A DNA stretch of 52,748 bases from an uncultured Collinsella sp. (lineage in GTDB: Bacteria; Actinomycetota; Coriobacteriia; Coriobacteriales; Coriobacteriaceae), in the NCBI GenBank assembly GCA_902494565.1, contig CABUTN010000012.1, positions 1 through 52,748 of the forward strand. Direction: 5' to 3'. Shown piece by piece: positions 1-8,932 of this stretch. The position numbers were made by a program, and so were the translations under genes. Under the pieces are notes generated by a model. It had not been told where the DNA came from. It made no database searches and saw only the letters and a list, made by a program, of their open reading frames with translations. Within the stretch, counting starts at the first letter, position 1. The number at the start of each line of letters is the position of its first letter.

Positions 1-19
1 GGCATGCCGCCTCGCCGCG

Positions 20-2164
20 CTAGTTGCGCCTGCCGCCGCCGTTGGCACCCTGGCGGCCCTGTGCCGCGCGATTGCGACCGGCAGTGTTCTGCGCGCGGGA
101 CATACCGCCGTATCCCTTGCTGCCCTTAGGCCCCTTGCCAGCGCCGGCACCGCCGTGTGCCTTGCCGCCCTTCTTGCCAGTGCCGTGTCCGCCGCCGGCA
201 GACGTCTCGCCCGGGCGCGGCGGCACGGGACGGATTAGGCAATGCTTGGTGTAGCCGATCAGGTCGCGGCGGCCAGCCTTTTCCAGTGCCTCGCGTACCA
301 GCTTGTAGTTCTCGGGCTTGCGATATTGGATGAGCGCACGCTGCATGGCCTTCTCGTGCGGATCGCGCGCCACATAGATCGGTTTCATGGTGCGCGGGTC
401 CACGCCGGTGTAGTACATACACGTCGACATAGTGGACGGGGTGGGGTAGAAGTCCTGCACTTGCTCGGGCATGTAGCCCATGTCGCGCACGGCCTCGGCA
501 AGGTCCACGGCTTCCTTCATGGTTGAACCGGGGTGGCTCGAAATCAGATACGGCACCACATACTGCTTGAGTCCGTATTCGCGGTTCAAGCGCTCAAATT
601 TGCGACAGAACGCATCGTAGACGGCGCGGCTCGGCTTGCCCATCACACTCAGCACCGCGTCGCTCACGTGCTCGGGTGCCACGCGGAGCTGGCCCGAGAC
701 ATGATGTTCCAGCAGCTCGCGCAAAAACTCGTCCGAGGCATCGGCCATGGTGTAGTCAAAGCGGATGCCGCTGCGCACGAAGACCTTTTTGACGCCTGGC
801 AGCTGGCGCAGGTCGCGCAACAGCTGCGTGTAGCCGCTTTCGTCGACCACCATGTTCTTGCATACGCTCGGCCACAGGCAGCGCTTGTTCTTGCACACAC
901 CGTGCTTGAGCTGCTTGTCGCAGGCGGGACGGCTAAAGTTGGCCGTCGGCCCTCCCACGTCGTTGATGTAGCCCTTAAACTCGGGATCGCGCGTGAGCAG
1001 CTCGGCCTCGCGCATGATCGAGTCGTGGCTGCGCATCTGCAACACGCGGCCCTGGTGGAAGGTGAGGGCGCAAAACGAGCACTCACCAAAACAGCCGCGG
1101 TTGGAGCTTATGGAAAACTTGATCTCAGCAAAGGCCGGCACGCCGCCCGCCGCGTCGTAATCGGGATGCCAGTCGCGTGCGTAGGGGAGTTCGGCCACCT
1201 CGTCCATCTCATCGGTAGTGAGCGTCGCCGACGGCGGGTTTTGCACCACATAGACGCTGTTGGGGTAGGGCTCTACCAGGCGATGCCCGGTGATGGGGTC
1301 CATATTCTGTTGCTGCACGTTAAAGCTGCGCGCGTAGTTGAGCTTGTCGGCGGTAAGGTCGTCCCAGCTGGGCAGCAGATCGTAGTCGTAGACCTCGTCG
1401 AGCGAGCCTGTGCGGTAGACGGTGCCGTTGATATAGGTGATCTGATCGACGGGCAGTCCCGCGTCGAGCGCGTCGGCGATCTCGACGATCGCGTGCTCGC
1501 CCATGCCGTAGATGAGGATGTCGGCGCCCGAGTCGAGCAGTACCGAGCGCTTGAGCTTGTCCTGCCAGTAGTCGTAGTGGGCCAGGCGGCGCAGGCTCGC
1601 CTCGATGCCGCCGATGATGATGGGGGCGTCCTTGAACGTCTGGCGGATGAGGTTGCCGTAGACCGTGACAGCTCGGTTGGGACGGTGCCCCTCCTCGCCA
1701 CCGGGAGTGTAGGCGTCGGTGTGGCGGCGGTGCTTGGTCACCGAATAGTGGTTGACCATGGAGTCCATGTTGCCGGCACTGACGAGAAAGCCCAGGCGCG
1801 GCTCGCCGAGCACGGTGATGCTGGCGGGGTCGGTCCAATCGGGCTGGCAGATGATGCCCACCTTGTAGCCGTGTGCGTCGAGTACGCGGCTGACGATGGC
1901 CATACCAAAGCTGGGATGGTCCACGTAGGCGTCGCCGCAGATGTAGACAAAGTCGCACTGGTCCCAGCCGCGCGCATCCATGTCGGCGCGGCTGACGGGG
2001 AGGAACTTATCGCGGCCCGGTCGCCAGGGGCGGGCGGGCGTCGCTTGGGAATGCTTGGTGCGGGCGACCGTGGCCTGCGCCTTACCGCCACGCTTTTGCT
2101 GCTGGCCCTGTTTGCCCTGTTGACTGCGCTGGTTGTTCTGAGCGTGCTGAGGCTTTTTTGCCAC
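20..2164 (-). CDS. YgiQ family radical SAM protein (UPF0313)
   Basis: Predicted radical SAM enzyme of the YgiQ/UPF0313 family; the reaction of this family is not established. The protein is about 714 residues, close to the usual 700-740. The radical SAM cluster motif CFGECSFC (C-x3-C-x2-C) lies in the middle, after a B12-binding-like N-terminal region with the motif GGIEASLRR. I chose the GTG at 2164 (protein begins V-A-K-K-P-Q-H) because GGGAGG precedes it; the open frame extends upstream to 2335, but that part does not look coding. The N-terminus is Gln/Lys-rich and the last 60 residues are a Gly/Lys/Arg-rich tail ending in GGGRRN, probably disordered and possibly nucleic-acid binding (inference). 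It is transcribed alone, divergently from the YoaK-type gene. Confidence 0.9.
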   Translation of the reverse strand: MAKKPQHAQNNQRSQQGKQGQQQKRGGKAQATVARTKHSQATPARPWRPGRDKFLPVSRADMDARGWDQCDFVYICGDAYVDHPSFGMAIVSRVLDAHGYKVGIICQPDWTDPASITVLGEPRLGFLVSAGNMDSMVNHYSVTKHRRHTDAYTPGGEEGHRPNRAVTVYGNLIRQTFKDAPIIIGGIEASLRRLAHYDYWQDKLKRSVLLDSGADILIYGMGEHAIVEIADALDAGLPVDQITYINGTVYRTGSLDEVYDYDLLPSWDDLTADKLNYARSFNVQQQNMDPITGHRLVEPYPNSVYVVQNPPSATLTTDEMDEVAELPYARDWHPDYDAAGGVPAFAEIKFSISSNRGCFGECSFCALTFHQGRVLQMRSHDSIMREAELLTRDPEFKGYINDVGGPTANFSRPACDKQLKHGVCKNKRCLWPSVCKNMVVDESGYTQLLRDLRQLPGVKKVFVRSGIRFDYTMADASDEFLRELLEHHVSGQLRVAPEHVSDAVLSVMGKPSRAVYDAFCRKFERLNREYGLKQYVVPYLISSHPGSTMKEAVDLAEAVRDMGYMPEQVQDFYPTPSTMSTCMYYTGVDPRTMKPIYVARDPHEKAMQRALIQYRKPENYKLVREALEKAGRRDLIGYTKHCLIRPVPPRPGETSAGGGHGTGKKGGKAHGGAGAGKGPKGSKGYGGMSRAQNTAGRNRAAQGRQGANGGGRRN

Positions 2165-2201
2165 GATCCCTCCCGGTGTTTGTATGCTGCACGTAATTGT
2201 A

Positions 2202-2236
2202 ACCAGTCTTTTTGGGACGGGGCTAAAAAGACTGGT
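2202..2236. repeat. Perfect 12-bp inverted repeat in a divergent intergenic region
   Basis: ACCAGTCTTTTT (2202-2213) and AAAAAGACTGGT (2225-2236) are exact reverse complements around an 11-nt loop. The site lies between the ygiQ-like gene (minus) and the YoaK-type gene (plus). It could be an operator for a dimeric regulator or a remnant of a dispersed palindrome; the loop contains GGGACGGGG, a string also seen near 8810. Nothing decides between these. Confidence 0.5.
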
Positions 2237-2417
2237 GGAGTACATGAGCTGGCGGATCGGCGCGTCGATGCGGGTGTTGTTTGTTTCCAGACTGTGTATC
2301 TGCGCGTTGGAGAACCCGTCTCGCGCGCACGCCATGTTGTCAATGGGTTACAGTATGAACGGCGGCTATGTTTCCGCCAACGCACGAGAGAGTCGTCAAC
2401 AAGGAGGATGCACGACG

Positions 2418-3134
2418 ATGCAGCGTGCCAAACAGATATCGGAGTCTATTGAGCTGGGCATCATCTTGGCGCTCGCCGGTGGCTTTATGGACGTGTATTC
2501 GTACATTGGGCGCGACCATGTTTTCGCCAACGCGCAGACAGGCAACATCCTGCTCGTGGGCGTGAGCATCTCGGAGGGCAACTGGGCGCTGGCGGGACGC
2601 TATTTCTTCCCCGTGGTGTCGTTTGCCGTGGGCATTATGCTTGCCGACTTGGTGCACGAGCGGTTTGGCAGCGTGATTCACTGGCGCCAGGTGACGGTGT
2701 TTTTTGAAGCCGTTATCTTGCTGGGCGTGAGCTTTATCCCCGGCGGCAATTTCAACCTGCTCGCCAACTGCCTCACCTCGTTTGCCTGCGGCATGCAAGT
2801 TGAGAGCTTCCGCAAGATCCACGGTCACGGCATCGCTACGACCATGTGTATCGGCAACTTGCGCAACGCGCTGCAAAACGTGGACGATTACATCATCACC
2901 CACAGGCGCGGCTTTTTGGAAAACGGCCTGCTGTACTTTGGCGTGATCTTTACCTTTGTGTTTGGCGCCGTGTTGGGCAACTGGTGCATTGAGCGCATGG
3001 GCCTGCACGCCATCGTCGTGGCGAGCTTGCTGCTGTTTGTCGCGTTTGCCATCATGTTCATCGACCGCGAGCGCGACTTGCGCTTACGCTGGAAGGTTGC
3101 GGCCGAGGCTTGGAAAGAGGGCTGCCGAAAGTAA
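2418..3134 (+). CDS. YoaK/DUF1275 family membrane protein
   Basis: Integral membrane protein of 238 residues of the DUF1275 (YoaK) family, function unknown. It has the family's early motif A-G-G-F-M-D-V-Y-S-Y followed by N-A-Q-T-G-N-I-L, and roughly six hydrophobic segments spread to residue 220. The ATG at 2418 is chosen because a strong AAGGAGG sits 10 nt upstream; the reading frame is open further upstream but lacks coding character. Residues 1-10 are polar, so the first membrane segment begins around residue 12. It is monocistronic, with a terminator immediately downstream at 3140-3176. Confidence 0.85.
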   Translation: MQRAKQISESIELGIILALAGGFMDVYSYIGRDHVFANAQTGNILLVGVSISEGNWALAGRYFFPVVSFAVGIMLADLVHERFGSVIHWRQVTVFFEAVILLGVSFIPGGNFNLLANCLTSFACGMQVESFRKIHGHGIATTMCIGNLRNALQNVDDYIITHRRGFLENGLLYFGVIFTFVFGAVLGNWCIERMGLHAIVVASLLLFVAFAIMFIDRERDLRLRWKVAAEAWKEGCRK

Positions 3135-3139
3135 CCGAA

Positions 3140-3176
3140 TGCGGCAAAGGGGCTGTCCCGTTGCCGCAATATTTTT
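3140..3176 (+). terminator. Rho-independent terminator of the YoaK-type gene
   Basis: Hairpin with arms TGCGGCAA (3140-3147) and TTGCCGCA (3161-3168) and extra G/C pairing inside, followed by ATATTTTT. It begins a few bases after the stop codon at 3134. Confidence 0.8.
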
Positions 3177-3185
3177 CATCATCTG

Positions 3186-3233
3186 TTGAAACGCTTTAAC
3201 AATTTTGACGTTCTCACGCGTTTTTCGTTTCAA
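3186..3233 (+). promoter_or_regulatory. Probable promoter and operator-like repeat of the alcohol dehydrogenase gene
   Basis: TTGACG (3205-3210) is followed after 17 nt by TTTCAA (3228-3233), a fair -35 but a weak -10. Overlapping upstream is TTGAAACGCTTTAACAA (3186-3202), a near-palindrome centred on CG that resembles LacI/CcpA-family operators. A second AAAGCGTT occurs at 3233-3240. Regulation by a sugar-responsive repressor is inference only. Confidence 0.35.
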
Positions 3234-3299
3234 AAGCGTTAGGATGGGACTCATAGCGTGGGGCGTAATGGGTGCCCCGCACACGATGGGAGGCTATCA

Positions 3300-4466
3300 A
3301 TGGCTAATCGTTTCGTTCTCAATACCATCTCTTATCATGGTTCCGGCGCCATCAAGGAGATCCCCGGCGAGCTCCAGCGTCGCGGCTACAAGAAGATCTT
3401 CGTCTGCTCCGACCCCGATCTGGTCAAGTTTGGCGTCACCGCTAAGGTGACCGACGAGCTCGACGCTGCCGGCATCGCTTGGAGCCTCTACTCCGAGATC
3501 AAGCCCAACCCCACCATCCAGAACGTCAAGGACGGCGTCGAGGCCTTCAAGGCCGCCGAGGCTGACGCTATCGTGACCATCGGTGGCGGCTCCTCCATGG
3601 ACACCGCCAAGGCCATCGGCATCATCATCAACAACCCCGAGTTCGCTGATGTCCGCAGCCTCGAGGGCGTTGCTCCCACTAAGAACCACGCCGTGTTCAC
3701 CATCGCCGTGCCGACGACCGCCGGTACCGCCGCCGAGGTGACCATCAACTACGTCATCACCGACCCCGAGAAGGTCCGCAAGTTCGTGTGCGTCGACACC
3801 AACGACGCCCCCGAGGTCGCCGTCGTCGACCCCGACATGATGGCTTCCATGCCCGCCGGCCTGACCGCTTCCACTGGTATGGACGCTCTTACCCACGCCA
3901 TCGAGGGCTACACCACCAAGGGCGCTTGGGAGCTCTCCGACATGTTCCACTTTGAGGCTATTAAGCTGATCAGCGAGAACCTGCGCGACTCCGTTGCCGA
4001 GGCCAAGTCCGGTCAGCCCGGCTCCGGCCGCGAGGGCATGGCTCTTGGTCAGTATGTCGCCGGCATGGGCTTCTCCAACGTTGGCCTGGGCATCGACCAC
4101 GCCATGGCTCACACCCTGTCTGCTCACTACGACACCCCGCACGGCGTCGCTTGCGCCATGCTGCTGCCGATCGCCATGGAGTTCAACAAGCCGGTTTGCG
4201 CTGAGCGCCTGGCCAAGGTTGCCGTTGCCATGGGTGTTGACACCACGGGCATGAGCACCGACGAGGCTGCCGATGCCGCTATCGCCGCCGTTAAGCAGCT
4301 TTCTGCCGACGTGAACATCCCGCACGTCTGCGAGGCCATGAAGGCCGACGAGATCGAGGTCCTGGCCAAGGACGCCATGGCCGACGCTTGCTTCCCGGGC
4401 AACCCGCGCGAGGCAACGCTCGACGACGTCATCGAGCTCTTCAAGAAGATTTGCCCGGCTGCCTAA
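3300..4466 (+). CDS. fucO: Iron-containing alcohol dehydrogenase, lactaldehyde reductase (FucO)-like
   Basis: NAD-dependent group III alcohol dehydrogenase of 388 residues. The cofactor motif GGGSSMDTAK lies near residue 97. The four expected iron ligands are present: D195 and H199 (in GMDALTHAIEGY), H267 (in GIDHAMAH) and H281 (in TPHG). The stretch MALGQYVAGMGFSNVGLG and the C-terminal GNPREATL closely match lactaldehyde reductase (L-1,2-propanediol oxidoreductase), though 1,3-propanediol or ethanol dehydrogenases share the fold. The ATG at 3300 follows GGGAGG at 6 nt. Codon use is strongly biased to GCC, CTC, GAC and AAG, stronger than in its neighbours, which suggests high expression in fermentative redox balancing. 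It is monocistronic, and no fucose or rhamnose genes are adjacent. Confidence 0.85.
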   Translation: MANRFVLNTISYHGSGAIKEIPGELQRRGYKKIFVCSDPDLVKFGVTAKVTDELDAAGIAWSLYSEIKPNPTIQNVKDGVEAFKAAEADAIVTIGGGSSMDTAKAIGIIINNPEFADVRSLEGVAPTKNHAVFTIAVPTTAGTAAEVTINYVITDPEKVRKFVCVDTNDAPEVAVVDPDMMASMPAGLTASTGMDALTHAIEGYTTKGAWELSDMFHFEAIKLISENLRDSVAEAKSGQPGSGREGMALGQYVAGMGFSNVGLGIDHAMAHTLSAHYDTPHGVACAMLLPIAMEFNKPVCAERLAKVAVAMGVDTTGMSTDEAADAAIAAVKQLSADVNIPHVCEAMKADEIEVLAKDAMADACFPGNPREATLDDVIELFKKICPAA

Positions 4467-4473
4467 CTTGGTT

Positions 4474-4605
4474 CGGCGGGCCCCTGCCCGTTAGCCCCGC
4501 AATCGTCCTCGGATATGTCGGAAGCCCCCGCTGCGCACTTCGTGCGGCGGGGGCTTTCTCCGTCCTGCGGAAAGATTGCGGGGCTAACGGGCAGGGGGCC
4601 CGCCG
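4474..4605. repeat. Nested inverted repeat with an inner terminator hairpin
   Basis: The outer arms 4474-4504 and 4574-4605 are reverse complements over about 31 bp with a single extra base (left begins CGGCGGGCC, right ends GGCCCGCCG). Nested inside at 4522-4557 is a second hairpin, AAGCCCCCGC to GCGGGGGCTT, with an apical GCAC/GTGC and a short T-rich tail. The inner hairpin is a plausible terminator for the upstream dehydrogenase gene. The outer arms make a cruciform-sized structure that a simple terminator does not need. Confidence 0.8.
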
Positions 4606-4724
4606 GCTCGTTGTCGTGGCGGGCGCAGTTCTGGGGAGTTCAATGGGTCATCTCGCTAGGTAAAAAGATGGTTCGCGGTGGTATTGTTGCTGTGGGTTTA
4701 ATTCGATATGAAAGGGTGACTTTG

Positions 4725-5753
4725 GTGTCCAAGATGGATTCTACGCTCTCCTATATTACTGACCAGTTGAAGGCGCTTACCTCGATTGCTTCGCCTACGG
4801 GGTTTACTCGTGCGGCGACTGATTATCTGATGGAAACGTTGCGCGATATGGGCTTTGGCCCTGAGCGTTCTAATAAGGGTAACGTGCTCGTTGAGCTTGG
4901 CGGCGAGGGCGAGCCGCTCGTACTGGCGAGCCATGTCGATACCCTAGGCGCCATGGTGCGTTCCATTAAGGACAATGGCCGCCTGCGCCCCACGACGCTC
5001 GGTGGGCATCAGTGGTCTACGGCCGATGGCGAGAACTGCACCGTCTACACGCGCGACGGCAATGTCTACACGGGCGTGGTTCTTAACACCGAGCCTTCGG
5101 CGCACGTGGCCGACGAGCCGGTCAAGACCATCGAGAAGAACATGGAGATCTTGCTCGACGAGAACGTCGACAGCAAGGACGATGTGCTCGAGCTGGGTAT
5201 TCAGACCGGCGACATCATCGCTATGGATCCTCGCACGACGGTGACGGAGAGCGGCTACATTAAGAGCCGCTTCCTGGATGACAAGCTATCGGCCGCCATT
5301 TTGTTGGGCTTGGCGCGTGCCGTCGCCGCTGGCGAGGTGACGCTTTCGCGTAAGGTTTCGCTGCTCTTTACCGTGTACGAGGAGGTGGGCCACGGCGGTG
5401 CCTTTGTGCCGGCCGACACGCGCGAGATGATCAGCGTTGACATGGGCTGCGTGGGCGATGATCTGGGCTGCACCGAGCGCATGGTTTCGATTTGTGCCAA
5501 GGATTCGGGCGGTCCGTACAACTACGACCTGGTGACCACGCTGTCCAATATCGCGCGCGAGCTTGAACTTGACTACGCCATCGACGTGTACCCGCACTAC
5601 GGCTCGGACGTCGAGGCCACGCTTTCGGCTGGCTACGACATTCGCCATGGCCTGATCGGCCCCGGCGTGTACGCGAGCCACAACTACGAGCGCAGCCACA
5701 TGGACGGCGTGCGCAACACCTACGAGCTGGTCCGAGCCTACGTTCAGCGCTAA
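4725..5753 (+). CDS. M42 family metallopeptidase (aminopeptidase)
   Basis: Cytoplasmic di-metal aminopeptidase of 342 residues in the M42 family (glutamyl/deblocking aminopeptidase and CelM/FrvX relatives), expected to form a large tetrahedral oligomer that trims peptides. Visible metal and catalytic motifs are S-H-V-D-T (H70, D72), a D-D-K motif near 185, the Glu-Glu pair in V-Y-E-E-V-G-H-G near 220, V-D-M-G-C and a late H-Y-G-S-D. I chose the GTG at 4725 because AAAGGG lies 8 nt upstream; the ATG at 4734 (M-D-S-T-L) is too far from that site. A terminator follows at 5762-5797. Its substrate preference cannot be read from sequence. Confidence 0.85.
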   Translation: MSKMDSTLSYITDQLKALTSIASPTGFTRAATDYLMETLRDMGFGPERSNKGNVLVELGGEGEPLVLASHVDTLGAMVRSIKDNGRLRPTTLGGHQWSTADGENCTVYTRDGNVYTGVVLNTEPSAHVADEPVKTIEKNMEILLDENVDSKDDVLELGIQTGDIIAMDPRTTVTESGYIKSRFLDDKLSAAILLGLARAVAAGEVTLSRKVSLLFTVYEEVGHGGAFVPADTREMISVDMGCVGDDLGCTERMVSICAKDSGGPYNYDLVTTLSNIARELELDYAIDVYPHYGSDVEATLSAGYDIRHGLIGPGVYASHNYERSHMDGVRNTYELVRAYVQR

Positions 5754-5761
5754 CGATGCAG

Positions 5762-5797
5762 CGGCCTCGGCTGATACGGCAGTACCGACCGAGGCCG
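5762..5797 (+). terminator. Terminator of the M42 peptidase gene
   Basis: Arms CGGCCTCGG (5762-5770) and CCGAGGCCG (5789-5797), followed by a short pyrimidine-rich TCCTCTCT tail, start 8 nt after the stop codon. Confidence 0.7.
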
Positions 5798-5808
5798 TCC
5801 TCTCTAAG

Positions 5809-5871
5809 TTGCGGTGAAATAGGGACTGTTTGGCGGTTTTAAACGCTTAAACAGTCCCTATTTCACCGCAA
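5809..5871. repeat. Palindromic intergenic repeat, GCGGTGAAATAG type (copy 1)
   Basis: The left arm 5809-5831 (begins TTGCGGTGAAATAG) and right arm 5849-5871 (ends CTATTTCACCGCAA) are perfect 23-bp reverse complements with a 17-nt loop. It lies between convergent genes (M42 peptidase plus, mnmA minus). A second member of the same family is at 16887-16949. It has no T-tract of terminator type and contains no ORF. Confidence 0.85.
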
Positions 5872-5889
5872 TTTATGAAGGGGATGGGG

Positions 5890-6990
5890 CTACTTAAGTG
5901 CGCCGGTCACGGTACCGCCGCCCAGGACGATGTCGCCGCGATAGACTACAACGGCCTGGCCGGGGGCGATGGCTCGTTGCGGCTCGTCAAAAGTTAGCAG
6001 CATTTGCCCGTCTTCGTTACGTGTAAGGGTCGCTGCTTGGTCTTTCTGACGGTAGCGGTACTTGGCACCCACGCGAATGCCGCCGGCATTGAGCTCCGCC
6101 TCCATGCGGTCGGCAGGGGCACTCCAGATCCAGTCGTTGGCCGTGAGCGCTGTGGCCGTCAGGTCCTCGGCCTCGCCCAGATGCACAATGTTGCTGGCGG
6201 CATCGACGCCTGTTACGTACACGGGGTGCGCCATCGCGACGCCCAAGCCCTTGCGCTGGCCGATGGTATAGCGCAGTGCGCCGTTATGGCGTCCGACCAC
6301 GCTGCCGTCGCGCCATACGATGTCGCCCGGTGCAGCGGGATGTCCGCAGCGGTGCTCGATATAGCCCGCGTAGTCGCCGTCCGTGATGAAGCAGATATCC
6401 TCGCTCTCGGCCTTCTTGGCGTTGATGAAGCCCTGCTCGGCGGCAATGCGGCGCACGTCGCGCTCTTTGTCCAGTCCGGCCAGCGGAAAGATCGTGCGCG
6501 ACAGCCGCTCCTGCGTGAGCGAATACAAAAAGTAGCTCTGGTCCTTCTTGGGGTCCTCGCCGCGATGCAGCTGCCAGGTGCCGTCGGACGCCTGGCTCGT
6601 TTTGGCGTAGTGACCTGTGGCGATGTAGTCGCAGCCCATATCGAGTGCCGCATCGAGCAGCGCGCCAAACTTAATATGACGGTTGCAGATGATGCACGGA
6701 TTGGGCGTCAGCCCCTCCTGGTAGGCGTTAACAAAGCGCTCGATTACGTTGCGGTCGAAGGTCTGCTGCAGGTCGAGCGCATGGTGGGGTATCCCCAGGC
6801 GCTCGGCGACAGCCTTTGCATCGGCGATGTCGCGGTCGACCTTACTCATGCCCGTGACGGGATCGGGCGCGGGGCAGGTGAGGCGCATGGTGGCGCCGAC
6901 GCATTCGTAGCCCTGGCGCTTGAGCAGGTACGCGGTCACGCTGGAATCGACGCCGCCACTCATGGCGACGAGCACGCGCTTGTTGTGCAT
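5890..6990 (-). CDS. mnmA: tRNA-specific 2-thiouridylase MnmA
   Basis: Forms 2-thiouridine at the wobble position U34 of Glu, Gln and Lys tRNAs, using ATP and a persulphide. The protein is 366 residues, the usual length. It shows the N-terminal PP-loop AMSGGVDSSV at residues 9-18, the catalytic cysteine in N-P-C-I-I-C-N near 105, the A-T-G-H-Y-A motif near 127, and the second catalytic cysteine in S-E-D-I-C-F near 200, followed by the family motif Y-T-I-G-Q-R-K-G-L-G. The ATG at 6990 follows AAGGAG. It lies downstream of cysK on the same strand, but two hairpins between them suggest separate transcription. No iscS-type desulphurase is adjacent. Confidence 0.96.
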   Translation of the reverse strand: MHNKRVLVAMSGGVDSSVTAYLLKRQGYECVGATMRLTCPAPDPVTGMSKVDRDIADAKAVAERLGIPHHALDLQQTFDRNVIERFVNAYQEGLTPNPCIICNRHIKFGALLDAALDMGCDYIATGHYAKTSQASDGTWQLHRGEDPKKDQSYFLYSLTQERLSRTIFPLAGLDKERDVRRIAAEQGFINAKKAESEDICFITDGDYAGYIEHRCGHPAAPGDIVWRDGSVVGRHNGALRYTIGQRKGLGVAMAHPVYVTGVDAASNIVHLGEAEDLTATALTANDWIWSAPADRMEAELNAGGIRVGAKYRYRQKDQAATLTRNEDGQMLLTFDEPQRAIAPGQAVVVYRGDIVLGGGTVTGALK

Positions 6991-7016
6991 GGGGAGGTTC
7001 TCCTTGGTGGCATGTG

Positions 7017-7058
7017 GCCAAAAAAGAAAAGCGGCGCGGGAGGCTGGTTCCGCGCCGC
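7017..7058 (-). terminator. Terminator for cysK (minus strand)
   Basis: GCGGCGCGG (7031-7039) pairs with CCGCGCCGC (7050-7058). On the minus strand the hairpin is followed by a run read as TTTTCTTTTTTGG. It lies just upstream of the mnmA start and so separates the two transcripts. Confidence 0.85.
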
Positions 7059-7104
7059 AGACATTGTAGCAAGTTCGGGCGTCATGTGGGACGCCCTGTT
7101 GGGA

Positions 7105-7152
7105 TGAGCCCAGGCTGCCGGGAGAGAGGAGACCGGCTCGTCCGTGGGCTCA
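7105..7152. repeat. Hairpin between cysK stop and its terminator
   Basis: TGAGCCCA (7105-7112) and TGGGCTCA (7145-7152) are perfect reverse complements, with an inner GCCGG/CCGGC pairing. It follows the cysK stop codon by about 20 nt and lacks a T-run, so it may protect the mRNA 3' end or be an accessory terminator stem. Confidence 0.55.
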
Positions 7153-7170
7153 ACCTATGGGCGACAGGCC

Positions 7171-8109
<939 letters not shown>

Positions 8110-8216
8110 GGTGAACCTCCAAAGTGTTCAAATGACTGGATACCGTGTGGTTTTACGGTGTGTGTAGCAGCGAAACCCACAAACCTTATGGGTTGTTCGT
8201 TTTGCTGTTGGCAAGC

Positions 8217-8245
8217 ATAGTAGACAGTAAAGCCTAGTAACGCAA
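8217..8245 (-). promoter_or_regulatory. Promoter of cysK
   Basis: Read on the minus strand, TTGCGT (8240-8245), a 17-nt spacer and TACTAT (8217-8222) form a near-consensus sigma-70-type promoter in an AT-rich divergent intergenic region. It would start transcription about 100 nt before the cysK ATG. Confidence 0.55.
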
Positions 8246-8297
8246 TAGGAAATAGAAGATTATTACGAGTCGATTAACCATCTTGACCGGAACGGGT

Positions 8298-8326
8298 ATT
8301 TTCAAAACCAATATTTCGGCTAGAAT
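8298..8326 (+). promoter_or_regulatory. Promoter of the Rrf2-family gene
   Basis: A good -10, TAGAAT (8321-8326), with a weak -35, ATTTTC (8298-8303), at 17-nt spacing. It lies 37 nt before the regulator's ATG and back to back with the cysK promoter about 50 nt away, so one bound regulator could affect both. Confidence 0.5.
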
Positions 8327-8362
8327 TTCTACGGACTAAATGACCGAAAGGCAGCACTATAC

Positions 8363-8791
8363 ATGTTGGTTTCTACTAAGGGCAGATATGCCCTGCGCGT
8401 TATGGTCGATCTGGCCGAGCACCAGGCAGCCGGTCGCATCCCACTCAAAGAGATCGCGGCGCGACAGGGGATTTCCGAGAAATATCTCGAGAACATTTTG
8501 GCTACGCTCGTGCGCGCCAACATGCTCTCGGGCATGCGCGGCAAGGGCGGCGGCTATGTGCTCGCGCGCCCGCCCGAGCAATACACGGTGGGCGAGATCT
8601 TGCGCCTGACCGAGGGCAGTCTGGCGCCGGTCGCCTGCCTGGATGGCGACTGCAAGGGCTGCTCGCGTTCGGATGAGTGCCCCACGCTCGACGTGTGGAA
8701 GAACCTGGACAAGCTCATCAACGACTACCTCGACGGTGTGACGCTCGATCAACTTGTCGCTCCCAACCATGGCTACGACTACGTCATCTAA
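8363..8791 (+). CDS. Rrf2 family transcriptional regulator (probable Fe-S or cysteine sensor)
   Basis: DNA-binding regulator of 142 residues in the Rrf2 family (IscR, NsrR, CymR, RirA). The N-terminal winged helix-turn-helix is clear: begins M-L-V-S-T-K-G-R-Y-A-L-R, with the wing G-K-G-G-G-Y. Residues 90-108 hold four cysteines spaced C-x4-C-x2-C-x5-C, in the position where IscR and NsrR bind an iron-sulphur cluster; the Bacillus cysteine repressor CymR lacks these. The context, divergent from cysK, suggests control of sulphur assimilation or Fe-S supply. Whether it senses a cluster, or a CysK complex as CymR does, cannot be read here. A bidirectional terminator follows. Confidence 0.88.
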   Translation: MLVSTKGRYALRVMVDLAEHQAAGRIPLKEIAARQGISEKYLENILATLVRANMLSGMRGKGGGYVLARPPEQYTVGEILRLTEGSLAPVACLDGDCKGCSRSDECPTLDVWKNLDKLINDYLDGVTLDQLVAPNHGYDYVI

Positions 8792-8860
8792 CCCACACCT
8801 GCATTTGGGGACGGGGTGGAAATGGTAGATTTTCTCGCCCTTTGAGACTTGGCAAATAAG

Positions 8861-8896
8861 AAGGCCGCCCATTTTTGCGATGGGCGGCCTTCGTTT
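8861..8896. terminator. Bidirectional terminator between convergent genes
   Basis: AAGGCCGCCCAT (8861-8872) pairs perfectly with ATGGGCGGCCTT (8880-8891), followed by CGTTTT. It serves the Rrf2 gene and possibly the convergent holin-like gene. The 45 bases before it hold GGGGACGGGGTGGAAATGG, which resembles half of a dispersed palindrome. Confidence 0.85.
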
Positions 8897-8932
8897 TGGG
8901 CTGTTGAGACGGACACGGCCGGAATGGCCGTT

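Noticed and set aside
533..2452. Long plus-strand open frame opposite the YgiQ-type gene
   Set aside because: Antisense shadow of the radical SAM gene; its amino-acid composition is that of a reversed coding frame.
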